A program made the translations under genes and the position numbers. From Hemibagrus wyckioides (taxonomy: Eukaryota; Chordata; Actinopteri; Siluriformes; Bagridae): a DNA stretch of 64,000 bases. Shown here in pieces: positions 9,778 to 23,433 of this stretch (positions within the stretch are counted from its first letter, which is position 1; every line of letters starts with the position of its first letter). Location of the stretch: the NCBI RefSeq assembly GCF_019097595.1, contig NC_080731.1, forward strand, positions 14,978,071-15,042,070, written 5' to 3'. Under the pieces are notes generated by a model. It ran no database searches and was not told where the DNA came from. It saw only the letters and a program-made list of their open reading frames with translations.

Positions 9778-11612
9778 TCAGCTGCACACATGCGATTGTC
9801 TGAAAAACCGCTTTCCCTTGCTCGTAGAGCGCTGAGACTTGCGGAATCGCATTTTCAGCGCCAGAGAAGCACAATGCAGAGAGCACTCTGCGCTGAGGCA
9901 GGAAACGAACCATTTCGACGAAAAATGTTGAAAGTTGACTTTATTAAGTGAATTTTCATGGAATATGACTTTTTCCATGTTTCTTATGAATTTTGAACTT
10001 TGATGAAAAAAATCATGTTTCATATGAAAATTCATATTTTTTATGACTTTATTATGAATTTTTGCATTTGAAGGTAAACAATCACTTTTCATATCATAGT
10101 CGACCACAAACATGTGAAAAATGTCAAAGAAAACTGCCCCATTCAGCTGCACATATGCGATTGTCTGAAAAACCGTCTTCCCTTGCTCGTAGAGCGCTGA
10201 GACTTGCGGAATCGCATTTTCAGCGCCAGAGAAGCACAATGCAGAGAGCACTCTGCGCTGAGGCAGGAAACGAGCCATTTCGATGAAAAATGTTGAAAGT
10301 TGACTTTATTAAGTGAATTTTCATGGAATATGACTTTTTCCATGTTTCTTATGAATTTTGAACTTTGATGAAAAAAATCATGTTTCATATGAAAATTCAT
10401 ATTTTTTATGACTTTCTTATGTTTATTATGAATTTTTGCATTTTAAGGTCAACAATCACTTTTCATATCATAGTCGACCACAAACATGTGAAAAATGTCA
10501 AAGAAAACTGCCCCATTCAGCTGCACACATGCGATTGTCTGAAAAACCGCTTTCCCTTGCTCGTAGAGCGCTGAGACTTGCGGAATCGCATTTTCAGCGC
10601 CAGAGAAGCACAATGCAGAGAGCACTCTGCGCTGAGGCAGGAAACGAACAATTTCGATGAAAAATGTTGAAAGTTGACTTTATTAAGTGAATTTTCATGG
10701 AATATGACTTTTTCCATGTTTCTTATGAATTTTGAACTTTGATGAAAAAAATCATGTTTCATATGAAAATTCATATTTTTTATGACTTTATTATGAATTT
10801 TTGCATTTTAAGGTAAACAATCACTTTTCATATCATAGTCGACCACAAACATGTGAAAAATGTCAAAGAAAACTGCCCCATTCAGCTGCACACATGCGAT
10901 TGTCTGAAAAACCGCTTTCCCTTGCTCGTAGAGCGCTGAGACTTGCGGAATCGCATTTTCAGCGCCAGAGAAGCACAATGCAGAGAGCACTCTGCGCTGA
11001 GGCAGGAAACGAACAATTTCGATGAAAAATGTTGAAAGTTGACTTTATTAAGTGAATTTTCATGGAATATGACTTTTTCCATGTTTCTTATGAATTTTGA
11101 ACTTTGATGAAAAAAATTATGTTTCTCGTGAAAATTCATATTTTTTATGAGTTTATTATGAATTTTTGCATTTTAAGGTAAACAATCACTTTTCATATCA
11201 TAGTCGACCACAAACATGTGAAAAATGTCAAAGAAAACTGCCCCATTCAGCTGCACATATGCGATTGTCTGAAAAACCGCTTTCCCTTGCTCGTAGAGCG
11301 CTGAGACTTGCGGAATCGCATTTTCAGCGCCAGAGAAGCACAATGCAGAGAGCACTCTGCGCTAAGGCAGGAAACGAGCCATTTCGATGAAAAATGTTGA
11401 AAGATGACTTTATTAAGTGAATTTTCATGGAATATGACTTTTTCCATCTTTCTTATGAATTTTGAACTTTTAATGAAAAAAATCATGTTTCATATGAAAA
11501 TTCATATTTTTTATGACTTTCTTATGAATTTTTGCATTTTAAGGTAAACAATCACTTTTCATATCATAGTCGACCACAAACATGTGACAAATGTCAAAGA
11601 AAACTGCCCCAT
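9778..11612. repeat. Duplicate of the 2784-4617 monomer block
   Basis: Anchors 9778, 10143, 10517, 10882 and 11247 lie exactly 6994 bp after 2784, 3149, 3523, 3888 and 4253. Shared rare markers support a segmental copy: CATTTGAAGG after the first monomer, the TTTCTCGTGAAA linker after the fourth, and the unusual short linker TTTCTTATGAATTTTTG after the fifth. AGGTCAACAATC, a rare variant, occurs near 10446 here and near 4921 after the left block, offset by one register. Confidence 0.65.
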
Positions 11613-14574
11613 TCAGCTGCACACATGCGATTGTCTGAAAAACCGCTTTCCCTTGCTCGTAGAGCGCTGAGACTTGCGGAATCGCATTTTCAGCGCCAGA
11701 GAAGCACAATGCAGAGAGCACTCTGCGCTGAGGCAGGAAACGAGCCATTTCGATGAAAAATGTTGAAAGTTGACTTTATTAAGTGAATTTTCATGGAATA
11801 TGACTTTTTCCATGTTTCTTATGAATTTTGAACTTTGATGAAAAAAATCATGTTTCATATGAAAATTCATATTTTTTATGATTTTCTTATGTTTATTATG
11901 AATTTTTGCATTTTAAGGTAAACAATCACTTTTCATATCATAGTCGACCACAAACATGTGAAAAATGTCAAAGAAAACTGCCCCATTCAGCTGCACACAT
12001 GCGATTGTCTGAAAAACCGCTTTCCCTTGCTCGTAGAGCGCTGAGACTTGCGGAATCGCATTTTCAGCGCCAGAGAAGCACAATGCAGAGAGCACTCTGC
12101 GCTGAGGCAGGAAACGAACAATTTCGATGAAAAATGTTGAAAGTTGACTTTATTAAGTGAATTTTCATGGAATATGACTTTTTCCATGTTTCTTATGAAT
12201 TTTGAACTTTGATGAAAAAAATCATGTTTCATATGAAAATTCATATTTTTTATGACTTTATTATGAATTTTTGCATTTTAAGGTAAACAATCACTTTTCA
12301 TATCATAGTCGACCACAAACATGTGAAAAATGTCAAAGAAAACTGCCCCATTCAGCTGCACACATGCGATTGTCTGAAAAACCGCTTTCCCTTGCTCGTA
12401 GAGCGCTGAGACTTGCGGAATCGCATTTTCAGCGCCAGAGAAGCACAATGCAGAGAGCACTCTGCGCTGAGGCAGGAAACGAACAATTTCGATGAAAAAT
12501 GTTGAAAGTTGACTTTATTAAGTGAATTTTCATGGAATATGACTTTTTCCATGTTTCTTATGAATTTTGAACTTTGATGAAAAAAATCATGTTTCATATG
12601 AAAATTCATATTTTTTATGATTGTCTTATGTTATTATGAATTTTTGCATTTTAAGGTAAACAATCACTTTTCATATCATAGTCGACCACAAACATGTGAA
12701 AAATGTCAAAGAAAACTGCCCCATTCAGCTGCACACATGCGATTGTCTGAAAAACCGCTTTCCCTTGCTCGTAGAGCGCTGAGACTTGCGGAATCGCATT
12801 TTCAGCGCCAGAGAAGCACAATGCAGAGAGCACTCTGCGCTGAGGCAGGAAACGAGCCATTTCGATGAAAAATGTTGAAAGTTGACTTTATTAAGTGAAT
12901 TTTCATGGAATATGACTTTTTCCATGTTTCTTATGAATTTTGAACTTTGATGAAAAAAATCATGTTTCATATGAAAATTCATATTTTTTATGAGTTTATT
13001 ATGAATTTTTGCATTTTAAGGTAAACAATCACTTTTCATATCATAGTCGACCACAAACATGTGAAAAATGTCAAAGAAAACTGCCCCATTCAGCTGCACA
13101 CATGCGATTGTCTGAAAAACCGCTTTCCCTTGCTCGTAGAGCGCTGAGACTTGCGGAATCGCATTTTCAGCGCCAGAGAAGCACAATGCAGAGAGCACTC
13201 TGCGCTGAGGCAGGAAACGAACAATTTCGATGAAAAATGTTGAAAGTTGACTTTATTAAGTGAATTTTCATGGAATATGACTTTTTCCATGTTTCTTATG
13301 AATTTTGAACTTTGATGAAAAAAATCATGTTTCATATGAAAATTCATATTTTTTATGATTTTCTTATGTTTATTATGAATTTTTGTATTTTAAGGTAAAC
13401 AATCACTTTTCATATCATAGTCGACCACAAACATGTGAAAAATGTCAAAGAAAACTGCCCCATTCAGCTGCACACATGCGATTGTCTGAAAAACCGCTTT
13501 CCCTTGCTCGTAGAGCGCTGAGACTTGCGGAATCGCATTTTCAGCGCCAGAGAAGCACAATGCAGAGAGCACTCTGCGCTGAGGCAGGAAACGAACAATT
13601 TCGATGAAAAATGTTGAAAGTTGACTTTATTAAGTGAATTTTCATGGAATATGACTTTTTCCATGTTTCTTATGAATTTTGAACTTTGATGAAAAAAATC
13701 ATTTCATATGAAAATTCATATTTTTTATGATTTTCTTATGTTTATTATGAATTTTTGCATTTTAAGGTAAACAATCACTTTTCATATCATAGTCGACCAC
13801 AAACATGTGAAAAATGTCAAAGAAAACTGCCCCATTCAGCTGCACACATGCGATTGTCTGAAAAACCGCTTTCCCTTGCTCGTAGAGCGCTGAGACTTGC
13901 GGAATCGCATTTTCAGCGCCAGAGAAGCACAATGCAGAGAGCACTCTGCGCTGAGGCAGGAAACGAGCCATTTCGATGAAAAATGTTGAAAGTTGACTTT
14001 ATTAAGTGAATTTTCATGGAATATGACTTTTTCCATGTTTCTTATGAATTTTGAACTTTGATGAAAAAAATCATGTTTCATATGAAAATTCATATTTTTT
14101 ATGATTTTCTTATGTTTATTATGAATTTTTGCATTTTAAGGTAAACAATCACTTTTCATATCATAGTCGACCACAAACATGTGAAAAATGTCAAAGAAAA
14201 CTGCCCCATTCAGCTGCACACATGCGATTGTCTGATAAACCGCTTTCCCTTGCTCGTAGAGCGCTGAGACTTGCGGAATCGCATTTTCAGCGCCAGAGAA
14301 GCACAATGCAGAGAGCACTCTGCGATGAGGCAGGAAACGAGCCATTTCGATGAAAAATGTTGAAAGTTGACTTTATTAAGTGAATTTTCATGGAATATGA
14401 CTTTTTCCATGTTTCTTATGAATTTTGAACTTTGATGAAAAAAATCATGTTTCATATGAAAATTCATATTTTTTATGACTTTATTATGAATTTTTGCATT
14501 TTAAGGTAAACAATCACTTTTCATATCATAGTCGACCACAAACATGTGAAAAATGTCAAAGAAAACTGCCCCTT

Positions 14575-15314
14575 TCAGCTGCACATATCCGAATGTCTGA
14601 AAAACCGCTTTCCCTTGCTCGTAGAGCGCTGAGACTTGCGGAATCGCATTTTCAGCGCCAGAGAAGCACAATGCAGAGAGCACTCTGCGCTGAGGCAGGA
14701 AACGAACAATTTCGATGAAAAATGTTGAAAGTTGACTTTATTAAGTGAATTTTCATGGAATATGACTTTTTCCATGTTTCATATGAATTTTTGAACTTGA
14801 TGAAAAAAATCATGTTTCATATGAAAATTCATATTTTTTATGACTTTCTTATGAATTGTTGCATTGTAAGGTAAACAATCACTTTTCATAATCATAGTCG
14901 ACCACAAACATGTGACAAATGTCAAAGAAAACTGCCCCATTCAGCTGCACATATGCGATTGTCTGAAAAACCGCTTTCCCTTGCTCGTAGAGCGCTGAGA
15001 CTTGCGGAATCGCATTTTCAGCGCCAGAGAAGCACAATGCAGAGAGCACTCTGCGCTGAGGCAGGAAACGAGCCATTTCGATGAAAAATGTTGAAAGTTG
15101 ACTTTATTAAGTGAATTTTCATGGAATATGACTTTTTCCATGTTTCTTATGAATTTTGAACTTTGATGAAAAAAATCATGTTTCATATGAAAATTCATAT
15201 TTTTTATGATTTTCTTATGTTTATTATGAATTTTTGCATTTTAAGGTAAACAATCACTTTTCATATCATAGTCGACCACAAACATGTGAAAAATGTCAAA
15301 GAAAACTGCCCCAT
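14575..15314. repeat. A-B variant dimer, copy 3
   Basis: It carries the full set of A marks (GCCCCTTTCAGC, CATATCCGAATG) and B marks (TTGCATTGTAAGG, CATAATCATAG, ATGTGACAAATG). The linker between A and B reads TTTCATATGAATTTTTG (near 14778), which recurs between the A and B monomers at about 19204, 26948 and 29155. Anchors 14575, 14941 and 15315 are exactly 7005 bp after 7570, 7936 and 8310. Confidence 0.75.
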
Positions 15315-15679
15315 TCAGCTGCACACATGCGATTGTCTGAAAAACCGCTTTCCCTTGCTCGTAGAGCGCTGAGACTTGCGGAATCGCATTTTCAGCGCCA
15401 GAGAAGCACAATGCAGAGAGCACTCTGCGCTGAGGCAGGAAACGAGCCATTTCGATGAAAAATGTTGAAAGTTGACTTTATTAAGTGAATTTTCATGGAA
15501 TATGACTTTTTCCATGTTTCTTATGAATTTTGAACTTTGATGAAAAAAATCATGTTTCATATGAAAATTCATATTTTTTATGACTTTATTATGAATTTTT
15601 GCATTTTAAGGTAAACAATCACTTTTCATATCATAGTCGACCACAAACATGTGAAAAATGTCAAAGAAAACTGCCCCTT

Positions 15680-16417
15680 TCAGCTGCACATATCCGAATG
15701 TCTGAAAAACCGCTTTCCCTTGCTCGTAGAGCGCTGAGACTTGCGGAATCGCATTTTCAGCGCCAGAGAAGCACAATGCAGAGAGCACTCTGCGCTGAGG
15801 CAGGAAACGAGCCATTTCGATGAAAAATGTTGAAAGTTGACTTTATTAAGTGAATTTTCATGGAATATGACTTTTTCCATGGTTCTTATGAATTTTTGAA
15901 CTTTGATGAAAAAAATTGTTTCACGTGAAAATTCATATTTTTTATGACTTTATTATGAATTTTTGCATTTTGAAGTAAACAATCACTTTTCATATCATAG
16001 TCGACCACAAACATGTGACAAATGTCAAAGAAAACTGCCCCATTCAGCTGCACACATGCGATTGTCTGAAAAACCGCTTTCCCTTGCTCGTAGAGCGCTG
16101 AGACTTGCGGAATCGCATTTTCAGCGCCAGAGAAGCACAATGCAGAGAGCACTCTGCGCTGAGGCAGGAAACGAGCCATTTCGATGAAAAATGTTGAAAG
16201 TTGACTTTATTAAGTGAATTTTCATGGAATATGACTTTTTCCATGTTTCTTATGAATTTTGAACTTTGATGAAAAAAATCATGTTTCATATGAAAATTCA
16301 TATTTTTTATGACTTTCTTATGTTTATTATGAATTTTTGCATTTTAAGGTAAACAATCACTTTTCATATCATAGTCGACCACAAACATGTGAAAAATGTC
16401 AAAGAAAACTGCCCCAT
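15680..16417. repeat. A-B variant dimer, copy 4, with altered palindrome
   Basis: A carries GCCCCTTTCAGC and CATATCCGAATG. The B position keeps only ATGTGACAAATG. Its linker differs from all others: TCCATGGTTC, AAAATTGTTTCACGTGAAAA (15911-15931) and TTTTGAAGTAAAC in place of TTTTAAGGTAAAC. The central palindrome here is TTTCACGTGAAA. Confidence 0.7.
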
Positions 16418-17521
16418 TCAGCTGCACACATGCGATTGTCTGAAAAACCGCTTTCCCTTGCTCGTAGAGCGCTGAGACTTGCGGAATCGCATTTTCAGCG
16501 CCAGAGAAGCACAATGCAGAGAGCACTCTGCGCTGAGGCAGGAAACGAACAATTTCGATGAAAAATGTTGAAAGTTGACTTTATTAAGTGAATTTTCATG
16601 GAATATGACTTTTTCCATGTTTCTTATGAATTTTGAACTTTGATGAAAAAAATCATGTTTCATATATAAATTCATATTTTTTATGACTTTATTATGAATT
16701 TTTGCATTTTAAGGTAAACAATCACTTTTCATATCATAGTCGACCACAAACATGTGAAAAATGTCAAAGAAAACTGCCCCATTCAGCTGCACATATGCGA
16801 TTGTCTGAAAATCCGCTTTCCCTTGCTCGTAGAGCGCTGAGACTTGCGGAATCGCATTTTCAGCGCCAGAGAAGCACAATGCAGAGAGCACTCTGCGCTG
16901 AGGCAGGAAACGAGCCATTTCGATGAAAAATGTTGAAAGTTGACTTTAGTAAGTGAATTTTCATGGAATATGACTTTTTCCATGTTTCTTATGAATTTTG
17001 AACTTTGATGAAAAAAATCATGTTTCATATGAAAATTCATATTTTTTATGATTTTCTTATGTTTATTATGAATTTTTGTATTTTAAGGTAAACAATCACT
17101 TTTCATATCATAGTCGATCACAAACATGTGAAAAATGTCAAAGAAAACTGCCCCATTCAGCTGCACACATGCGATTGTTTGAAAAACCGCTTTCCCTTGC
17201 TCGTAGAGCGCTGAGACTTGCGGAATCGCATTTTCAGCGCCAGAGAAGCACAATGCAGAGAGCACTCTGCGCTAAGGCAGGAAACGAGCCATTTCAATGA
17301 AAAATGTTGAAAGTTGACTTTACTAAGTGAATTTTCATGGAATATGACTGTTTCCATGTTTCTTATGAATTTTGAACTTTGATGAAAAAAATCTTGTTTC
17401 ATATGAAAATTCATATTTTTTATGACTTTATTATGAATTTTTGCATTTTAAGGTAAACAATCACTTTTCATATCATAGTCGACCACAAACATGTGAAAAA
17501 TGTCAAAGTAAACTGCCCCAT
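16418..17521. repeat. C-D-E block, divergent copy
   Basis: Monomers 16418 (C, CATATATAAATTC), 16783 (D, CTGAAAATCCGC) and 17157 (E-like, GCGCTAAGGC, CATTTCAATG, CTTTACTAAG, GACTGTTTCC). The E-like member lacks CTTGATCGTAG and AGCGTCAGAG and has its own changes (GTCGATCAC, GATTGTTTG). D here ends with CTTTAGTAAG. This may be an older relative of the C-D-E-F-G blocks further right. Confidence 0.75.
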
Positions 17522-20500
17522 TCAGCTGCACATATGCGATTGTCTGAAAAACCGCTTTCCCTTGCTCGTAGAGCGCTGAGACTTGCGGAATCGCATTTTC
17601 AGCGCCAGAGAAGCACAATGCAGAGAGCACTCTGCGCTGAGGCAGGAAACGAACAATTTCGATGAAAAATGTTGAAAGTTGACTTTATTAAGTGAATTTT
17701 CATGGAATATGACTTTTTCCATGTTTCTTATGAATTTTGAACTTTGATGAAAAAAATCATGTTTCATATGAAAATTCATATTTTTTATGACTTTATTATG
17801 AATTTTTGCATTTGAAGGTAAACAATCACTTTTCATATCATAGTCGACCACAAACATGTGAAAAATGTCAAAGAAAACTGCCCCATTCAGCTGCACATAT
17901 GCGATTGTCTGAAAAACCGCTTTCCCTTGCTCGTAGAGCGCTGAGACTTGCGGAATCGCATTTTCAGCGCCAGAGAAGCACAATGCAGAGAGCACTCTGC
18001 GCTGAGGCAGGAAACGAGCCATTTCGATGAAAAATGTTGAAAGTTGACTTTATTAAGTGAATTTTCATGGAATATGACTTTTTCCATGTTTCTTATGAAT
18101 TTTGAACTTTGATGAAAAAAATCATGTTTCATATGAAAATTCATATTTTTTATGACTTTATTATGAATTTTTGCATTTTAAGGTAAACAATCACTTTTCA
18201 TATCATAGTCGACCACAAACATGTGAAAAATGTCAAAGAAAACTGCCCCATTCAGCTGCACACATGCGATTGTCTGAAAAACCGCTTTCCCTTGCTCGTA
18301 GAGCGCTGAGACTTGCGGAATCGCATTTTCAGCGCCAGAGAAGCACAATGCAGAGAGCATTCTGCGCTGAGGCAGGAAACGAGCCATTTCGATGAAAAAT
18401 GTTGAAAGTTGACTTTATTAAGTGAATTTTCATGGAATATGACTTTTTCCATGTTTCTTATGAATTTTGAACTTTGATGAAAAAAATCATGTTTCATATG
18501 AAAATTCATATTTTTTTATGATTTTCTTATGTTTATTATGAATTTTTGTATTTTAAGGTAAACAATCACTTTTCATATCATAGTCGACCACAAACATGTG
18601 AAAAATGTCAAAGAAAACTGCCCCATTCAGCTGCACACATGCGATTGTCTGAAAAACCGCTTTCCCTTGCTCGTAGAGCGCTGAGACTTGCGGAATCGCA
18701 TTTTCAGCGCCAGAGAAGCACAATGCAGAGAGCACTCTGCGCTGAGGCAGGAAACGAGCCATTTCGATGAAAAATGTTGAAAGTTGACTTTATTAAGTGA
18801 ATTTTCATGGAATATGACTTTTTTCATGTTTCTTATGAATTTTGAACTTTGATAAAAAAAATCATGTTTCATATGAAAATTCATATTTTTTATGATTTTC
18901 TTATGTTTATTATGAATTTTTGTATTTTAAGGTAAACAATCACTTTTCATATCATAGTCGACCACAAACATGTGAAAAATGTCAAAGAAAACTGCCCCTT
19001 TCAGCTGCACATATCCGATTGTCTGAAAAACCGCTTTCCCTTGCTCGTAGAGCGCTGAGACTTGCGGAATCGCATTTTTAGCGCCAGAGAAGCACAATGC
19101 AGAGAGCACTCTGCGCTGAGGCAGGAAACGAACAATTTCGATGAAAAATGTTGAAAGTTGACTTTATTAAGTGAATTTTCATGGAATATGACTTTTTCCA
19201 TGTTTCATATGAATTTTTGAACTTGAAAAAAATCATGTTTCATATGAAAATTCATATTTTTTATGACTTTCTTATGAATTGTTGCATTGTAAGGTAAACA
19301 ATCACTTTTCATAATCATAGTCGACCACAAACATGTGACAAATGTCAAAGAAAACTGCCCCATTCAGCTGCACATATGCGATTGTCTGAAAAACCGCTTT
19401 CCCTTGCTCGTAGAGCGCTGAGACTTGCGGAATCGCATTTTCAGCGCCAGAGAAGCACAATGCAGAGAGCACTCTGCGCTGAGGCAGGAAACGAGCCATT
19501 TCGATGAAAAATGTTGAAAGTTGACTTTATTAAGTGAATTTTCATGGAATATGACTTTATCCATGTTTCTTATGAATTTTGAACTTTGATGAAAAAAAAT
19601 CATGTTTCATATGAAAATTCATATTTTTTATGACTTTCTTATGTTTATTATGAATTTTTGCATTTTAAGGTCAACAATCACTTTTCATATCATAGTCGAC
19701 CACAAACGTGAAAAATGTCAAAGAAAACTGCCCCATTCAGCTGCACACATGCGATTGTCTGAAAAACCGCTTTCCCTTGCTCGTAGAGCGCTGAGACTTG
19801 CGGAATCGCATTTTCAGCGCCAGAGAAGCACAATGCAGAGAGCACTCTGCGCTGAGGCAGGAAACGAACAATTTCGATGAAAAATGTTGAAAGTTGACTT
19901 TATTAAGTGAATTTTCATGGAATATGACTTTTTCCATGTTTCTTATGAATTTTGAACTTTGATGAAAAAAATCATGTTTCATATATAAATTCATATTTTT
20001 TATGACTTTATTATGAATTTTTGCATTTTAAGGTAAACAATCACTTTTCATATCATAGTCGACCACAAACATGTGAAAAATGTCAAAGAAAACTGCCCCA
20101 TTCAGCTGCACATATGCGATTGTCTGAAAATCCGCTTTCCCTTGCTCGTAGAGCGCTGAGACTTGCGGAATCGCATTTTCAGCGCCAGAGAAGCACAATG
20201 CAGAGAGCACTCTGCGCTGAGGCAGGAAACGAGCCATTTCGATGAAAAATGTTGAAAGTTGACTTTATTAAGTGAATTTTCATGGAATATGACTTTTTCC
20301 ATGTTTCTTATGAATTTTGAACTTTGATGAAAAAAATCATGTTTCATATGAAAATTCATATTTTTTATGACTTTATTATGAATTTTTGCATTTTAAGGTA
20401 AACAATCACTTTTCATATCATAGTCGACCACAAACATGTGAAAAATGTCAAAGAAAACTGCCCCATTCAGCTGCACATATGCGATTGTCTGAAAAACCGC

Positions 20501-20841
20501 TTTCCCTTGATCGTAGAGCGCTGAGACTTGCGGAATCGCATTTTCAGCGTCAGAGAAGCACAATGCAGAGAGCACTCTGCGCTAAGGCAGGAAACGAGCC
20601 ATTTCAATGAAAAATGTTGAAAGTTGACTTTACTAAGTGAATTTTCATGGAATATGACTGTTTCCATGTTTCTTATGAACTTTGAACTTTGATGAAAAAA
20701 ATCATGTTTCATATGAAAATTCATATTTTTTTATGATTTTCTTATGTTTATTATGAATTTTTGTATTTTAAGGTAAACAATCACTTTTCATATCATAGTC
20801 GACCACAAACATGTGAAAAATGTCAAAGAAAACTACCCCAT
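17522..20841. repeat. Segmental duplication, left copy (7.74-kb register)
   Basis: Anchors 17522, 17887, 18252, 18627, 19001 and 19364 recur exactly 7745 bp later at 25267 to 27109. Anchors 19737, 20102 and 20467 recur at 7736 bp. The 9-bp change arises because the right copy lost one half of the 9-bp duplication between 27109 and 27473. Shared rare marks include AGAGAGCATTCTGC in the third monomer (18355 and 26100) and GATAAAAAAAATC in the linker of the fourth (18851 and 26596). Confidence 0.85.
19001..19736. repeat. A-B variant dimer, copy 5
   Basis: A (19001) has GCCCCTTTCAGC, CATATCCGATTG and GCATTTTTAGCGCC. B (19364) has TTGCATTGTAAGG, CATAATCATAG and ATGTGACAAATG. The linker between them lost TGA-type bases, reading GAACTTGAAAAAAATC (about 19219), which makes the spacing 363 bp. 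The same deletion is present in the two later A-B dimers. Confidence 0.8.
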
Positions 20842-21589
20842 TCAGCTGCACATATGCAATTGTCTGAAAAACCGCTTTCCCTTGCTCGTAGAGCGCTGAG
20901 ACTTGCGGAATCGCATTTTCAGCGCCAGAGAAGCACAATGCAGAGAGCACTCTGCGCTGAGGCAGGAAACGAGCCATTTCGATGAAAAATGTTGAAAGTT
21001 GACTTTATTAAGTGAATTTTCATGGAATATGACTTTTTCCATGTTTCTTATGAATTTTGAACTTTGATGAAAAAAAATCATGTTTCATATGAAAATTCAT
21101 ATTTTTTATGATTTTCTTATGTTTATTATGAATTTTTGTATTTTAAGGTAAACAATCACTTTTCATATCATAGTGAACCACAAACATGTGAAAAATGTCA
21201 AAGAAAACTGCCCCATTCAGCTGCACACATGCGATTGTCTGAAAAACCGCTTTCCCTTGCTCGTAGAGCGCTGAGACTTGCGTAATCGCATTTTCAGCGC
21301 CAGAGAAGCACAATGCAGAGAGCACTCTGCGCTGAGGCAGGAAACGAACAATTTCGATGAAAAATGTTGAAAGTTGACTTTATTAAGTGAATTTTCATGG
21401 AATATGACTTTATCCATGTTTCTTATGAATTTTGAACTTTGATGAAAAAAAATCATGTTTCATATGAAAATTCATATTTTTTATGACTTTCTTATGTTTA
21501 TTATGAATTTTTGCATTTTAAGGTCAACAATCACTTTTCATATCATAGTCGACCACAAACGTGAAAAATGTCAAAGAAAACTGCCCCAT
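19737..21589. repeat. C-D-E-F-G five-monomer unit, copy 1 (1853 bp)
   Basis: Anchors 19737 (C), 20102 (D), 20467 (E), 20842 (F) and 21217 (G) carry the full diagnostic sets. The next C begins at 21590, exactly 1853 bp on. F here has ACTACCCCATTC in addition to ATATGCAATTG. The linker before the next C carries CTTTATCCATG and A8, as does the linker before this copy's C. Confidence 0.85.
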
Positions 21590-23433
21590 TCAGCTGCACA
21601 CATGCGATTGTCTGAAAAACCGCTTTCCCTTGCTCGTAGAGCGCTGAGACTTGCGGAATCGCATTTTCAGCGCCAGAGAAGCACAATGCAGAGAGCACTC
21701 TGCGCTGAGGCAGGAAACGAACAATTTCGATGAAAAATGTTGAAAGTTGACTTTATTAAGTGAATTTTCATGGAATATGACTTTTTCCATGTTTCTTATG
21801 AATTTTGAACTTTGATGAAAAAAATCATGTTTCATATATAAATTCATATTTTTTATGACTTTATTATGAATTTTTGCATTTTAAGGTAAACAATCACTTT
21901 TCATATCATAGTCGACCACAAACATGTGAAAAATGTCAAAGAAAACTGCCCCATTCAGCTGCACATATGCGATTGTCTGAAAATCCGCTTTCCCTTGCTC
22001 GTAGAGCGCTGAGACTTGCGGAATCGCATTTTCAGCGCCAGAGAAGCACAATGCAGAGAGCACTCTGCGCTGAGGCAGGAAACGAGCCATTTCGATGAAA
22101 AATGTTGAAAGTTGACTTTATTAAGTGAATTTTCATGGAATATGACTTTTTCCATGTTTCTTATGAATTTTGAACTTTGATGAAAAAAATCATGTTTCAT
22201 ATGAAAATTCATATTTTTTATGACTTTATTATGAATTTTTGCATTTTAAGGTAAACAATCACTTTTCATATCATAGTCGACCACAAACATGTGAAAAATG
22301 TCAAAGAAAACTGCCCCATTCAGCTGCACATATGCGATTGTCTGAAAAACCGCTTTCCCTTGATCGTAGAGCGCTGAGACTTGCGGAATCGCATTTTCAG
22401 CGTCAGAGAAGCACAATGCAGAGAGCACTCTGCGCTAAGGCAGGAAACGAGCCATTTCAATGAAAAATGTTGAAAGTTGACTTTACTAAGTGAATTTTCA
22501 TGGAATATGACTGTTTCCATGTTTCTTATGAACTTTGAACTTTGATGAAAAAAATCATGTTTCATATGAAAATTCATATTTTTTTATGATTTTCTTATGT
22601 TTATTATGAATTTTTGTATTTTAAGGTAAACAATCACTTTTCATATCATAGTCGACCACAAACATGTGAAAAATGTCAAAGAAAACTGCCCCATTCAGCT
22701 GCACATATGCAATTGTCTGAAAAACCGCTTTCCCTTGCTCGTAGAGCGCTGAGACTTGCGGAATCGCATTTTCAGCGCCAGAGAAGCACAATGCAGAGAG
22801 CACTCTGCGCTGAGGCAGGAAACGAGCCATTTCGATGAAAAATGTTGAAAGTTGACTTTATTAAGTGGATTTTCATGGAATATGACTTTTTCCATGTTTC
22901 TTATGAATTTTGAACTTTGATGAAAAAAATCATGTTTCATATGAAAATTCATATTTTTTATGATTTTCTTATGTTTATTATGAATTTTTGTATTTTAAGG
23001 TAAACAATCACTTTTCATATCATAGTGAACCACAAACATGTGAAAAATGTCAAAGAAAACTGCCCCATTCAGCTGCACACATGCGATTGTCTGAAAAACC
23101 GCTTTCCCTTGCTCGTAGAGCGCTGAGACTTGCGTAATCGCATTTTCAGCGCCAGAGAAGCACAATGCAGAGAGCACTCTGCGCTGAGGCAGGAAACGAA
23201 CAATTTCGATGAAAAATGTTGAAAGTTGACTTTATTAAGTGAATTTTCATGGAATATGACTTTTTCCATGTTTCTTATGAATTTTGAACTTTGATGAAAA
23301 AAATCATGTTTCATATGAAAATTCATATTTTTTATGACTTTATTATGAATTTTTGCATTTTAAGGTAAACAATCACTTTTCATATCATAGTCGACCACAA
23401 ACATGTGAAAAATGTCAAAGAAAACTGCCCCAT
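21590..23433. repeat. C-D-E-F-G five-monomer unit, copy 2
   Basis: Anchors 21590, 21955, 22320, 22695 and 23069 repeat the C to G marks of the preceding unit. F here has the ordinary ACTGCCCC and is followed by AAGTGGATTTTC (about 22865), a private mark shared with 30961 and 32815. G is followed by H (23434) in place of another C. Confidence 0.85.
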